From Branchipolynoe longqiensis (Eukaryota; Annelida; Polychaeta; Phyllodocida; Polynoidae): a stretch of 64,000 nucleotides of DNA. The notes below the pieces were generated by a model that saw only the letters and a list, made by a program, of their open reading frames with translations, was not told where the DNA came from and searched no databases. The stretch spans positions 35,132,481 to 35,196,480 of the forward strand of contig CM059196.1 in the NCBI GenBank assembly GCA_030323885.1, read 5' to 3'. Of this stretch, positions 33,690 through 44,573 are shown piece after piece. Made by a program: the position numbers and the translations under genes. The first letter of the stretch is position 1. Every line of letters starts with the position of its first letter.

Positions 33690-34155
33690 TTAAGGCCCTG
33701 TCACACCTTACCGGACTGGAGTACCGGACACTGTCCGTACTGTATGGCGACTTGGTACATCCGGCGGTGTCCGGCGGTGTCCGGTACAAGTTTTGAACAT
33801 GCACAAAACTTCTACCGCACACCGCCGGACTGATGTGTCCGGTTGGTGTCCGGTATATCCGGTACCCATCCATACATGTCCGGTACCCATCCGTTGGTGT
33901 CCAGTTTGTCTGTTCTGTCCAGTATATGTCCGGTACCCATCCGTTGGTGTCCGATTTGTCCGTTTTGTCCGGTTCTCGTCTGGTACTCGTCCGGTACATG
34001 TACGGTACTTGTCTGGTCGCACGGCACCAATTGATCCAATTCCGCTCCATTTCGATACATTTTGATACATTTTGTCACCGGAAAGCACCGGACTAGACAA
34101 TTCTTTGTCCGGTGGTCTCCGGTGCTCAGTCCCGTGAGGTGTGACAATGGCTTTA
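33690..34155. mobile_element. MITE family 3 (CTGTCACACC ends), copy 1
   Basis: 466 bp. The left end TAAGGCCCTGTCACACCTTA mirrors the right end (GAGGTGTGACAATGGCTTTA). The body is crowded with CCGGTGTCCGG-type words. A central palindrome, CAAGTTTTGAACATGCACAA, lies at 33787-33812. A second copy is at 58523-59085. It has no coding capacity. Confidence 0.82.
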
Positions 34156-34189
34156 GACTAAACGATCTGTATATGTAGTGGTGTAGTGA

Positions 34190-34880
34190 GACATTGTCTC
34201 TGTGGATGTGGAGGATGGATTCAGTCAGCTGTGGATGTGGGTGTGGTGTTGGTCCATGCAGACATTCACTTCATGGATGGATGTGCGGTTTAGGGGGGTA
34301 GGGTGGGTATGTAAGATTCAAAGAGATATGGATGTGGGATGTTGCTGGTGAAATCAAACATTCACTTGGTGATTGTGGATGTGTGTGTGGGTGGGTGGGT
34401 GGGGGCAGGGTGAGGCTGTAAGATTCAGAGACATGTGGATGTGGGGTGTATTGCTGGTGAAGTCAGACATTGACTTGGTGGATGTGGGGGTGGGGGTGCC
34501 GGGGTATGTGTGTAAGATGCAGAGAGATATTGATGTGGGGTGTGTTGCTGGTGAAGTCAGACATTGACTGGGTGGATGTGTGTGTTGGGTGAGGGTGGAG
34601 GGGTATGTGTGTAAGATTCAGAGACATGTGGATGTGGGGTGTGTTGCTGGTGAAGTCAGACATTGACTTGGTGGATGCGGGGGTGGGGATGCCGGGGTAC
34701 GTGTGTAAGATTCAGAGAGATATGGATGTGGGGTGTATTGCTGGTGAAGTCAGACATTGACTGGGTGGATGTGTGTGTGGGGGTGAGGGTGGAGGGGTAT
34801 GTGTGTACTATTCAGAGAGCTGTGGATGTGGGGGATGTTGGTGGTAAAGTCGGACATTGACTTGATGTGTGTGTGGGGTG
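34190..34880. repeat. tandem array, about 95-100 bp units
   Basis: Six to seven units share GGTGAAGTCAGACATTGACT (34455, 34551, 34650, 34744, 34842) and GTGTGTAAGATTCAGAGA. Open frames across it follow the repeat. Confidence 0.88.
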
Positions 34881-35044
34881 TGTTGAGATGGTGCCTTCTT
34901 GGAGGGTGGGGGGTGGAGGAGTTATCGAGTTACTCGACACTGTCACATACCCAGAGGAAGCAGGCTCTCACCGCCTCTATCCACTTCCGGTCCCTGGGCG
35001 GATGAGCCAAAGCGTCGGCAGGGAGCAACGAGGGCGACTCCATG

Positions 35045-35690
35045 GGTAGGGGGGGGTGGGGAGCTCTGTGTGTGTGTGGGTTGGTGTGAAGGTGTGTGTG
35101 GAGATGTGTGGTGTGGCGGTGGTGTGTCTTTGGAGGTGTGTGTGTTGTGGAGGTATGTGACGGTGGAGGGGTGTGTGTGGAGATGTGTGCTGTGTGTATG
35201 TGCTGTTGAGGGGTGTGTGTGTAGAAGGGTGTGTGCAGGTATGCGTGGAGATGTGTGTGGACGTGTTTGCGGAGGTGTGGAAATGAGTGTGGAGCTAGGT
35301 GTATGATGTGTGGAGATGTGTGTGTTGTGTGAGAAGGTGTGGACATTTGGGTGGAAGTATGATGTGTGCAGATGTGTGTGTGGAAGGTGGAGCTGTATGG
35401 AAGTATAGATATGTGTGTGGACCTGTGTGCAGATGTCTATGGCGATGTGTGGAGATGTCTATGGAGATGTCTATGGCGATGTGTGGAGATGTGTGTGGAG
35501 GTGTGTGTGTGGGCGATGTGTGAAGATGTCTATGGCGATGTGTGGAGATGTGGGTGGAGGTATGTGGATTATGTGTACATATCTGTGTGATGTGGGTGTG
35601 CGTGGAGGTGTGCGTTGAGGTATGGACTTGTGCATGGAGGTATGTGTATGATGTGTGCACATGTGTGTGTGGTGTGTAGAGGTGTGTATC
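35045..35690. repeat. GTGTGGAGATG low-complexity tract
   Basis: About 650 bp of degenerate GTGTGGAGATGTGTGTGG-like repeats, poor in C on the plus strand. It has no gene. Confidence 0.88.
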
Positions 35691-35834
35691 CGATCTTGTG
35701 AAGCTGTATGTGTGGATATGTTGATTATTTGTCTCTACATTGGAAGTAGATCTCAGAGGTACATGCAACATCCACATGGGAGAATTTGTCCACAGATATT
35801 TCTAGTTGCATAGTACAACGATTTTGAGTTCCTG

Positions 35835-36040
35835 CCATAATTTGTCTATATATATATATCCGAGTAATCATTATTATCTAGGATAATTTACTTTTAAGTA
35901 ACTGTTCTTATAAAAATTAACGTTGGATGTATTTGTAGTGAAAACATGCAAATTAAGTTGTGGAATGCAATTCGAGACACTGAACACCATAGGCTTCAGC
36001 AGGGATAGGTTCTATTAAATTGACTTAATAGTCCTAGGAT
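35835..36040 (+). repeat. old dispersed repeat D, copy 3
   Basis: Landmarks GTTCCTGCCATAATTTG, TTTTAAGTAACTG, AACGTTGGATGTATTT, CATAGGCTTCAGCAG and TTCTATTAAATTGAC match the other four copies in order and strand. Confidence 0.7.
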
Positions 36041-36520
36041 CTACAAGGAGTGAACCAATGGTTAATTTTGAGATGTAGGATCAATTCTAGTCCATTGTTT
36101 TGCTTTGGGAAAAAAAATGCTTTCATTGGGTTATTCAGGCTTTCGTGTACACCTACTAGTTTGTGTGAATTTGGTTGTGTTAGAAATATAAGGGATTATA
36201 TATATATATTCCAGTACAAGACATGATAGTGGCTGAGCCTCTTTCATAGGCCGGATTAAGACATTTATTCATCAAGCTGACAAGGGAGGGCAACGTAAAA
36301 GCAACCATTTTGCCTGACGTTATTTATGGATCACCCCCCCCCCCCCTCTGGCCGTCAGACGAGGAGGGGGGGGGGCATGGTGGGAGGGGTGCGGCTATTT
36401 TTAGAACTGGGTGCAGGCTGTGTTCGGCTGCAGTGGCATCCGGTAGATTCAGGTGGATGGGGTGAGGGGGGGGGGAGGGGGGAGGGGTCGTAGTAGTGCG
36501 TGTAGGGAGAGTTATACAGG
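36041..36520. other. no gene; G-rich patch
   Basis: Unique sequence with C and G runs at 36335-36375 and 36450-36485. No recognisable feature. Confidence 0.45.
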
Positions 36521-37140
36521 AGGAATGGCCGAGTGAGTTGAGCGTTCGTCTCCCGTTTTTGGTATATAGTGGGATTCGAACCCATGTGTTCGAACCCTGA
36601 TCGAGTCAAATCACTGACTTACAAATTGATACTCATCGCTTCCTAGCCAGGCACTCAGCATTATTACGATAGGGTTGGCGCAGTGTCAGTATGATTGTGA
36701 CAGTGGGATATCAGGTCATGATGCTGGTGGCCTTTTCTCACAGTGGGGTATCACTATAACGTCGTGGGTTCGAACCCTGGTCGAGTCAACTTAAAAATTG
36801 ATACTTGTTTCTTCCTAGCCTGGCATTCGGCATTATTAGGATAGGGCAAGGACTGGTTGGCTCAGTGTCAGGATAATGTGACTGAGTGGGATATCAGGTC
36901 ATGGTGCTGGCAGCCTGGTCTTCCAGTGGGGCAGCACTATAAAGTTGCCATGAGTGCGCAGTCACAAGTCGGTACCCGTCCTGGTATGACCTTAGATGTT
37001 GCTAGGACGTAAAACAACAACAAGCAAACAACACTATAACGTTGCCATAGGTGCGCACTGTAACAAGTCGGTAACCATCCTGATATGACCTTATATGTTA
37101 CCAGGACGTAAAACTCCAACAAACAACCAACCAACCAACC
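36521..37140 (+). mobile_element. SINE-A (head type 2) split by another SINE-A
   Basis: The outer copy runs 36521-36762 and resumes at 37032-37140. At the break, CACTATAACGT is present on both sides (36752-36762 and 37032-37042), an 11 bp target duplication. A further short core fragment follows at about 37143-37195. From 37200 to 38000 nothing recognisable is seen. Confidence 0.9.
36763..37031 (+). mobile_element. inner SINE-A, 5'-truncated
   Basis: It begins in the B-box region (CGTGGGTTCGAACCCTGG) and runs through core and tail (GGACGTAAAACAACAACAAG). It inserted into the SINE around it and is therefore younger. Confidence 0.9.
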
Positions 37141-37984
37141 GTAACAATTTAGACTTGTCACTCACTACCTCGCCTGGCACTCAGCATTACTACGACATTC
37201 CAAGGAGCAGTGGAATGAGCAAGACCAATCGTCCACGATTACAAATTTACCCTGCTTAACCAACGAATGTAGCCACACAAATAAAAGGGCATAACAATAT
37301 CAGATGCAACCTGGCTCAGCAGAGTCTGTTTCTGTTATGTACGTGGGCTTTAGTAGGGTCTGTGCTCAGTTTGGTGCGTGTGGCCTGTAGGCAGGTTTAT
37401 GGTGGTGGGTGGTGGATGGTGTGTGAGGTGAGGGGTGGGTGTTTGTTGTGGCAGATCGAGGCTACTGACATGGCCTTGTCTGAACTTTACTAGCCATACT
37501 TCATCGTCCTGTTGAGGCATTGCCTTTGAACAGCAGCAAAGTGAACCGATGTGCTTAACAAAAGGGAGGTTGACCTATATAGGATCCAACCTAAAACCTG
37601 ATTATTATTTCAACCAAAGCCCCATAGAAATTGAACAATGCCCACGACTATCCGAGGCAATCCTCGAATCCTATTAATAGTATTATCTGTCCCACCCTGT
37701 CGTTTCTTAGTTCAACTACTCTTTATAATGCCTATGCCTGTAAAGAAATCCCCAAATCAAACACCACATACCCAAAGCCCTACCAATAGATGCATTTCAT
37801 ATCAGGGTAGCTAGGTCCATTAAAGCTCAACGGTTAATTAGATTGTATTTGTCTTTAATTTATCAAGTTTTACCTTTTCACTTTTGTCAGTTTTGTCGCA
37901 CTGGTTTTACAGCGATATGACAATAGTTATTGGTAATACATCTATATGTATTCGGTTAGTACCATCAGCGGTTAGTCCAAATCA

Positions 37985-38738
37985 GCTGAAATGACAATAT
38001 TATCCATAGCAAGACAGTCTTGAAGACTTTTATAGGTGAGAGTTTGAATACTTATGTATGAGATAGTAATAATCTGAAATGAGTATTATCCATTTCAAGA
38101 CTAAAGCCGTGTTTACACGGGCAATTGTAAAGCGAATTAGACAAAGCGATTTATATGAAGCGAAGTAGTGGCGCATTTACACACGGAGCGGTTTAAGGCG
38201 GAAATCGATAACTGCGCATGAGCAAGTCCAGACTAACCAGCACCAGTTTCGGTTCATCGACGTCACCACAAGAGAGTGTGGGTTCGACCTAGATATGTAT
38301 TGATTGAATCGTATTGTTTTGGAACGGTCAAAACTTCTGCTGGGTAGTGAAACCCTAAAAATAAATGATGAAAAAAATATCTGTGCACCTCTAGCCGTTT
38401 CATAGACCAAATGATATAATATGCGCTTTTGATCGACTGGAAAGTCAACAAACTAAGGTCTCGACTGCGCATGCGTGTTACGTGCTTAAGCTAGTTCACT
38501 TCATATAAACTACCTGTGAGGCGAACTAGGCAAGGCGCATTATTTGAGCCGTTTTAACTCACCCATGTAAACACGGCTTTATATATGGTTCAGTTGGAAA
38601 ACTTACATATGATATAGTAATAATTTGAAATGACAATATTATCCATTTCAAGACTTATATATGGTACAGTTGGAAAAGTTACATATGATATAGTAATTAT
38701 CTGAAATAACAATATTATCCATTTCAATAATATAGGTG
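37985..38738. repeat. about 72 bp tandem repeat interrupted by a MITE
   Basis: Units share TGACAATATTATCCATTTCA, AAGACTTATATATGGTACAG and GATATAGTAATAATCTG. They occur before 38102 and again at 38582-38738, so the array was opened by the MITE between. Confidence 0.8.
38102..38581. mobile_element. MITE with AAGCCGTGTTTACAC ends
   Basis: 480 bp including TA at both edges. The left end AAGCCGTGTTTACACGGG mirrors the right end CCATGTAAACACGGCTT. The neighbouring tandem units supply the empty site (CAAGACTTATATATGG) and indicate a TA target duplication. No transposase is encoded. Confidence 0.85.
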
Positions 38739-38739
38739 G

Positions 38740-38943
38740 TCAAAGAGGCAGGCACTAATATGGAACACTACGCTTCTCACTCAACATGTGGAGCCATGGT
38801 CTCCAAAGCAAGACAGTTAGGAATCTCGGTTCAGGTAATCCTGATGCACACGGGCTGGAAGACGGCTAGATCATTTGGAAAATATTACAACAAATGACTA
38901 GAAAAGCCAAGCGGCCTGGCAACTCACCTACTCACTGACTAAA
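38740..38943 (+). pseudogene. tyrosine recombinase fragment (C-terminal)
   Basis: The frame reads VVKEAGTNMEHYASHSTCGA, MVSKARQLGISV, HTGWKTARSFGKYYNK, then a stop where the intact protein has Arg355. It matches residues about 303-369 of the recombinase at 2323-3432. The catalytic HSTRG Arg is changed to Cys and HAGW to HTGW; the Tyr is kept. Confidence 0.88.
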
Positions 38944-39402
38944 GATGGGTGAGAAACAAAAGAATTACTGTTTTGTAAAAAAATTATAGTATGTTAACAA
39001 TATTAAGAATAAAAGGATAAAAAATGAGATTATATAAAATTCTCCCTGGACTACGAGTAGCCAGAGGCGTAGTACCAAGGTAAAATAGTATATTTATATG
39101 AGTCTTACCTGGTACAGATGATGGATAACTGGTGTTTTCCCAAGGCACTAGCCTCGGATAGTCTTGGGTCAGGGCCTGCTCACCCTACCCTACCATAACT
39201 ATTACGTTGGCTTGTGCCAAAATGAAAACATGAGAGTATCCATAGAATATTGAGATAATTTGTTATCCTATAAAGTATGTAAAAGATTGCTGGACCTGGA
39301 TGTGCTTCCTTCTCCCTGACCCACGACTATCCGAGGCTAGTACCTCGCGAAAACACCAGTTATCCATCATCTGTACCAAGTAAGACTTGTGTAACTATAC
39401 TA
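38740..39402 (+). mobile_element. right end of a second DIRS element
   Basis: The order is recombinase C-terminus, ICR (39041 to about 39170) and right terminal repeat (about 39290-39402), as in the intact right end at 3230-3874. The left half of its ICR (39041-39085) is the perfect reverse complement of the DIRS left end at 9874-9918. It ends CTATACTA like the first element. Confidence 0.88.
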
Positions 39403-39524
39403 TATATAAGTGTATCTTTTATACATACATATATATAAGTGTATCTCATAGATTATATGTGTGATTTTGTTGGATTTCCAACAGATTTGTTTGTAGCTCC
39501 AAGTTAAGGTGTATTTTAAGTGTT

Positions 39525-39655
39525 GAAAGTGAGCAGAGTGACAGTTAGCTCATGGAGAGAATGCCCACTCCGCAGTGGCTAACATGGAAGTTAAGGTGGT
39601 TAGAGAGAAACATTAAGGGATTGCCGTTATTTATATCCACATAATACATTATATA
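39525..39655 (-). repeat. dispersed repeat R, copy 2
   Basis: Inverted relative to 296-440, with high similarity (TAAATAACGGCAATCCCTTA on the minus strand). A further word, TTTCCAACAGRTTYGWTTGTAG, occurs at 39475, 40335 and 40445. Confidence 0.7.
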
Positions 39656-39686
39656 GTACATATATATATATAAATATATATATATA

Positions 39687-40280
39687 TGGATCATTCTTTA
39701 AAACTGGGTACCACATATTTGGTTTCCACATTACGATGCTGATAATTTGTTCTTCCTTTTATTGATTGCAAGTCAAATAATTAGTGTATCCTCTGTGTAT
39801 TAAGTATGTTAGCAATAGTACATTTATTGAAGCTATCCCCAGAAAGAAATTAAAAGTTTACTTATATGATTTTGTGCGAATGTGAAAAAGTGAAAATGTA
39901 CACATTTACACTATGCATGTAGCCAAACTTGTTTTCAACTTATTTTTCAACTTTTGTTCTTGTAAGTCATAACCATGTCTGCTTAAGAGTAATCAATAAA
40001 ATCTTGTTTTACTATGTTGTATATGTTAAAATGAGGTTCTGGATGTGTCTTTGATTTTCATGTTACACAAGTGATATTAATGTATTGCTCAATTTGTATA
40101 AGTTCTAATTCGAAAAGTGAAATTTCATTTTTTTTCAACTCTGATATATGCACAACATACAAACCTTCATAGGACATTGGATTAGGCTATTATTTGGAAG
40201 GTCTTTTGCCATTATTTGGAAGGTTTTCACTTTTAGTTTCCATGTCACACTTTTGTGCCCAGTTTTAAAGAATGATCCAT
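39687..40280. mobile_element. MITE with TGGATCATTCTTTAAAACTG ends
   Basis: 594 bp. The first 22 bases are perfectly mirrored at the right end. It lies in (TA)n flanks, so the target duplication is unclear. No transposase frame. From 40281 to 40688 come repeat-R words and unique sequence. Confidence 0.85.
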
Positions 40281-40688
40281 ATATATATATATATATAATG
40301 TATAACTTGTAGCTTATGCGAGTGGTTTTGCTGTATTTCCAACAGGTTCGATTGTAGTTCCACCTTAAGGTTTTGCTTGTATAAGCTATATATATACATA
40401 TATATATGATTCATCTTGTAACTTATTTATCTGATTTGCTGTATTTCCAGTAGGTTTGATTGTAGTTCAGGTTTCACTCTATGCCCCCAGGGGGTATCGG
40501 GTTCTTTCTCAGTCTCATATAACACTCTGATTGAGGTAAACCAGGTGCCAGGTTCCACTGAACGTCGTCAGATTGCACGTGGGAGCCAGCATCAGTCTCC
40601 CCCCTATCACGGATCTGCTCAGCGTGGGGCTCTACTTTACCTCAGGTTCCACCCTACTCACCAACTGCCGATACCTAGTAATTAAAGG

Positions 40689-41022
40689 GGACCGGGCACG
40701 GTGGCCGAATCGGTAGCGCACGGGCCTCGGATGCGGATGATTGAGAGTTTGGTTCCCGGTTGAGTCAAACCAATGACTTTTAACAAATTGATTCTTGTCA
40801 ATTCCTACCATAGCGCTCTGCATTAATAGTATAGGGCAAGGACTGGATGGCTCAGTGTCAGGATAATGTGACTGAGTGAGATATCGAGTCATGGTGTAGG
40901 CGGCCTTATTTCCCAGTGAAGCAGCACTATAAAATTACAATGAGTGTGCACTGTCACAAGTCGGTACCTGTCCTGATGTAACCTTGGATGTTGCCAGGGC
41001 GTAACATTCCAACAACCAACGA
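40689..41022 (+). mobile_element. SINE-A (head type 1), complete with target duplication
   Basis: The head reads CACGGTGGCCGAATCGGTAG with GGTTCCCGGTTGAGTC, then core and tail. AGTAATTAAAGG stands on both sides (40677-40688 and 41023-41034), a 12 bp target duplication. Confidence 0.93.
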
Positions 41023-41044
41023 AGTAATTAAAGGCGGCCAGGAC

Positions 41045-41520
41045 CTTCCCCTCAGCAGTCCTGATAGGACCATAGATGTTGCCTGGACATAAAACCCCTT
41101 AACAAACAAGCAAACTTCCCCTCACCAGTCCTGATAGGACCATAGATGTTGACTGGACATAAAACCCCTAACAAACAAGCAAACTTCCCCTCAGCAGTCC
41201 TGATATCACCATAGATGTTGCCTGGACATAAAACCCCTCACAAACAAGCAAACTTCCCCTCAGCAGTCATGATAGGACCATATATGTTGCTTGGATGTGA
41301 AACCCCAACAAACAAGCAAACTCCCCCTCCACAGCCCTGATATGACCATATATGTTGCTGGGACATAAAACCCCAACAAACAAACAACCTTCCCCTCAGC
41401 AGTCCTGATATGACCATGGATGTTGATGGGATGCAAAACCCCAACAAACAAGCAAACTTCCCCTCCACAGCCCTGCTATGACCATAAATGTTGATGGGCC
41501 GTAAAACCCCAACAAACAAA
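41045..41520 (+). repeat. satellite of SINE-tail units, 68-70 bp
   Basis: Seven tandem units start near 41045, 41115, 41184, 41253, 41321, 41389 and 41457. Each is the last part of a SINE-A copy (CAGTCCTGATATGACC, ATAGATGTTG, GGACATAAAACCCC) plus AACAAACAAGCAAACTTCCC. A complete SINE-A lies just upstream. Confidence 0.92.
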
Positions 41521-41607
41521 CACTTCTCAGCATTGTCATCAGCCCCCACACCACTGTCATTGCTTTGAAAGCACTGCCCCAGCAGCATGGTAGTCAACCT
41601 CCATCTC

Positions 41608-41664
41608 AGTTGGTTGGTTGTTGGAGTTTTTCGTCCTGGCAACATCTAAGGTCATATCAGGACG
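41608..41664 (-). mobile_element. SINE-A tail fragment
   Basis: Minus-strand tail (GTCCTGATATGACCTTAGAT, TTGCCAGGACG, AACAACCAACCAAC). It abuts the MITE remnant that follows. Confidence 0.8.
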
Positions 41665-41673
41665 ATGCTTGTG

Positions 41674-41830
41674 GTGCTGTCACATTACGATGCTTCTCGC
41701 CAACGCGCGTTGACGTATGTGTTTTTTTGGTGGAACGTTGGGATACGTCAGGAAGCGTTATGCGCTCGGGTGCCAACATTATGGCGAAGTTAGGGGCATG
41801 TCGAGAAACGTTAAACGCGCTGGAATAACA
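41674..41830. mobile_element. MITE family 2, partial copy
   Basis: It shares TGCTGTCACATTACGA, TTCTCGCCAACGCGC, GGGATACGTCAGGAAGCGTT and GCGCTGGAATAAC with 6482-7010. The right end is missing. Confidence 0.75.
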
Positions 41831-41920
41831 TGGATATCCTGTCAAATCGGGAGAGGTGGCACCTCTGCCATCCGGAAGCTTTTTTTGACCAATTGTATGT
41901 GCGTCCGATAATACACTGAA

Positions 41921-42282
41921 TGACCAGACCTGCAGACAGAATGGCCGAATGAGTTGAGTGTCCATCTCCTGTTTTGGGATATCGAGAGACCCCAACCCAT
42001 GGGTTTGTGGCTTTGAACCCTGGTCGAGTGAAACCAATGACCTAAAATTGATATTTGTCGCTTCCTAGCTTGGCACTTGGAATGAATAGCATAAGGCAAG
42101 GACTGGTTGGCTCAGAGTCAGGATAATGTGACTGTGTGGGATATCAGGTCATGGTGCTGGCAGCCTGGTCTCCCAATGGGGCAGCACTATAACGTTGACA
42201 TGAGTGTGCACCGTTACAAGACTGTACCTATCCTGATTTGACCTTAGATGTTGCTAGGACATAGAACAAGAAACAAACGAAC
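41921..42282 (+). mobile_element. SINE-A (head type 2), complete with target duplication
   Basis: The head reads AGAATGGCCGAATGAGTTGA, followed by core and tail. GATAATACACTGAA occurs at 41907-41920 and 42283-42296, a 14 bp target duplication. Its last 37 bp also take part in the inverted duplication with 47208-47362. Confidence 0.93.
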
Positions 42283-42402
42283 GATAATACACTGAAAATG
42301 GAAAGTTTGTCAGCACATCAATAAAAAAGGCGACTTGTTCTTGTTGCCTGGAGCTGCAGCAGGTCAGATGTGTACTCGAACCTCACGTTCCTTTTTTAAC
42401 CC
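42246..42402 (+). repeat. inverted segmental duplication, arm 1
   Basis: This block covers the SINE tail, its target site and about 105 bp of flank (GGAAAGTTTGT, CCTGGAGCTGCAGCAGGTCA). It is mirrored at 47208-47362 with few changes. Both arms contain the same SINE/flank junction. Confidence 0.9.
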
Positions 42403-42542
42403 GGCGCTTTATGCTTCCTTCCATGCAGGTGATTGCCTGTCAGTGTGGATTCTCAACAAAGAGCGTCAATCTTGGAAAGGGAAAGTAAGAACCTCCACAC
42501 CACCCTATTCTTTGTGGTATGTGCCGTCGGTTCCTTGGAGTT

Positions 42543-42806
42543 GTGTATCCATGGACTGTTCCCTTGTGGTGTGTTCCATTGTTTTGTGTTCGCTTCTGAC
42601 CCGCACACTAACAATGAACCTGTGATTTGCTTAGTCGCCATTCCAATAGGTTGGAATGAGGAACCGTATGGCCTTGTGCAGGGGACATGTGATGTAGTGA
42701 CTGGAAACATAGAGAGTGAACATGTTCATTGTCTGGGTGGCATGTCACAAGGTCATAAGCGAACTCAGAACAAGGGAACATGCCACAAGGGAACAGTCTA
42801 TGGATA
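42543..42806. repeat. inverted-repeat element, about 265 bp
   Basis: Left arm GTATCCATGGACTGTTCCCT then TGTGGTGTGTTCC; the right arm 42757-42806 mirrors it (CCACAAGGGAACAGTCTATG). Probably a MITE. From 42807 to 43267 nothing recognisable is seen. Confidence 0.6.
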
Positions 42807-43267
42807 CAGAGCTTTGCTAGCTAACCTACATTTAATCTAATTCGATGACGCCGGCGCTATTGTGTTCTAGTGGCATGAATATGGCCGCTATGGGAGACCG
42901 AGTGTAAAACCTGTCAGTGTGATCGGGTTGGCGTTAGATATTAGCCAGTCTATGGTCTACTCCCAACCTTGAATGTACACACCGCTAGCTTTGGAGTAGC
43001 AGTGGATGGAGTGACAGTGTGAGGAGTGAAGAGATGAAGGTGATGTGAAGATCGGAGAGTGGAGTGACAGGGTTAGGTAAATCACACAAGGAAGCAGGGG
43101 GCGAGGTGTTGGCACCGTGTGGTCTTGGCATCACCCATAATTAGAGATCATGAGGCAGTTTCTCTCCTTCTCAGTTTCTCTCCTTCTGGAGATGCTTTCC
43201 TTGAATCGACTACAACATGGAGCCCATTCCAATGTCTGTGTTATATTCCCACTCCAGTGTCCCTTAT

Positions 43268-43688
43268 TAAGGAGCGCACACGGTGGCCTAATTGGTACAG
43301 TGCAGGCTTCCCGTGCGGAAGGTTGGGAGCTCGAATCCTGGTTTATTTGATATTTTACGACGCCACCAGAGCACACTGATCTTTATCATTGGCTATTGGA
43401 CGTCAAATGAGCTCGAATCCCAGTCGAGTCAAACCTGTGACTTATACAAATTTATTGATGTGGTTACCTAGCCTGGTGCTTGGCATTAATAGGATAGGAC
43501 AAGGACTGGTTTGCACAGTATCAGGATAATGTGACTGTGTGGGATATTGGGTCATGGTGCAGGCGGTCTGGTCTCCCAATCGGGCAGCATTATAAAGTCA
43601 GCATGAGTGTGCACTGTCACAACTCGGTACCCGTCCTGATATGACCTTAGATGTTGCCTCGGATATAAAACAACAACAAACAAACAAC
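43268..43688 (+). mobile_element. SINE-A (head type 1) with an insertion in its head
   Basis: The head (CACGGTGGCCTAATTGGTAC) is interrupted at 43339-43408 and resumes with GAGCTCGAATCC, which is present on both sides (43327-43338 and 43409-43420). Core and tail follow normally (AACAACAACAAACAAACAAC). Confidence 0.9.
43339..43408 (-). mobile_element. 3' end of the molluscan-type SINE (SINE-B), inserted
   Basis: Seventy bases matching the 3' end of the elements at 46844 and 52462 (TTACGACGCCACCAGAGCAC, GGCTATTGGACGTCAAAT). It is 5'-truncated and flanked by a 12 bp target duplication inside SINE-A. Confidence 0.85.
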
Positions 43689-44573
43689 CCCTTTTGAGGA
43701 AATCCCCCCCCCCCCTCCGCCACCCGCTTAGGAATATGAGACTGAAGCTCTTCAGTGGCTCTAATTAAATACCAGCGTGCCACAAGTTTCAATAATCCCC
43801 AGCTGAGAATAGAGCAGTCGCGCTTCTCACATCGGCCTCTAAGCCCTTCAAAAGAGCAGTCGATGAAACCTGCATCAGTTCACAACAATCGGTTGTCATG
43901 TTAACGATAAGAAGGCAATTGTAAAGCCAGAAATCAATCACGAAGGAGACGGCTATTTGTCGACACAACCAGAAGGGCTGGATTAAAACTAAATTCGTAA
44001 TTGAAGCTCACACACACACACTGCCCTCTCTCTCTCCTCTCTCTGGGGGGTTTATCTTATTAAGATATCGCCGGGGGGAATGTCAGAGTGAAAGTCAGGT
44101 GTTATTTAATGTGAATTTGAAGCAGTGGTTCAAAACCTGATAATATTCAGTGGCCGGTTTGAATGGCTGCTAATCTTGACCGGTGTCTATGAATATATGA
44201 CTGAGCCGGATCGTGGGGTGGCTTTGTTTTGGTTTGGGCTCTGCCAGGAGATTCAAAAACAAAAGCTGTCGTTGGTGCTTATCTTGATTAAATTGTCGTC
44301 TAATTTACAAAGAAAAGACCGGCTAGCTGTTAGTAGCACGAGGCGCTGTGGGATTAGGTGCGTGGGATGGTGGGGGAACCAGTCAACTTGGCTGGGCATC
44401 GCCCAATATACGCTTTGATCCTGTAATGCTGAGCCGCCACCCCCACATCACTTCACTCCGCCACACCATAGCAACGCCCGTCCCTCCCCCACCCACACAA
44501 CCCCCACACCCAACCTCCAACCCCCCACACCACGACCCCATCTCTGACGCAGCACACCTCACCCACTACACAT
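43689..44573. other. no recognisable feature
   Basis: It contains a C run (43706-43718), a (CT)n patch at 44023-44045 and a C-rich stretch at 44430-44560. No gene is recognised. Confidence 0.45.
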
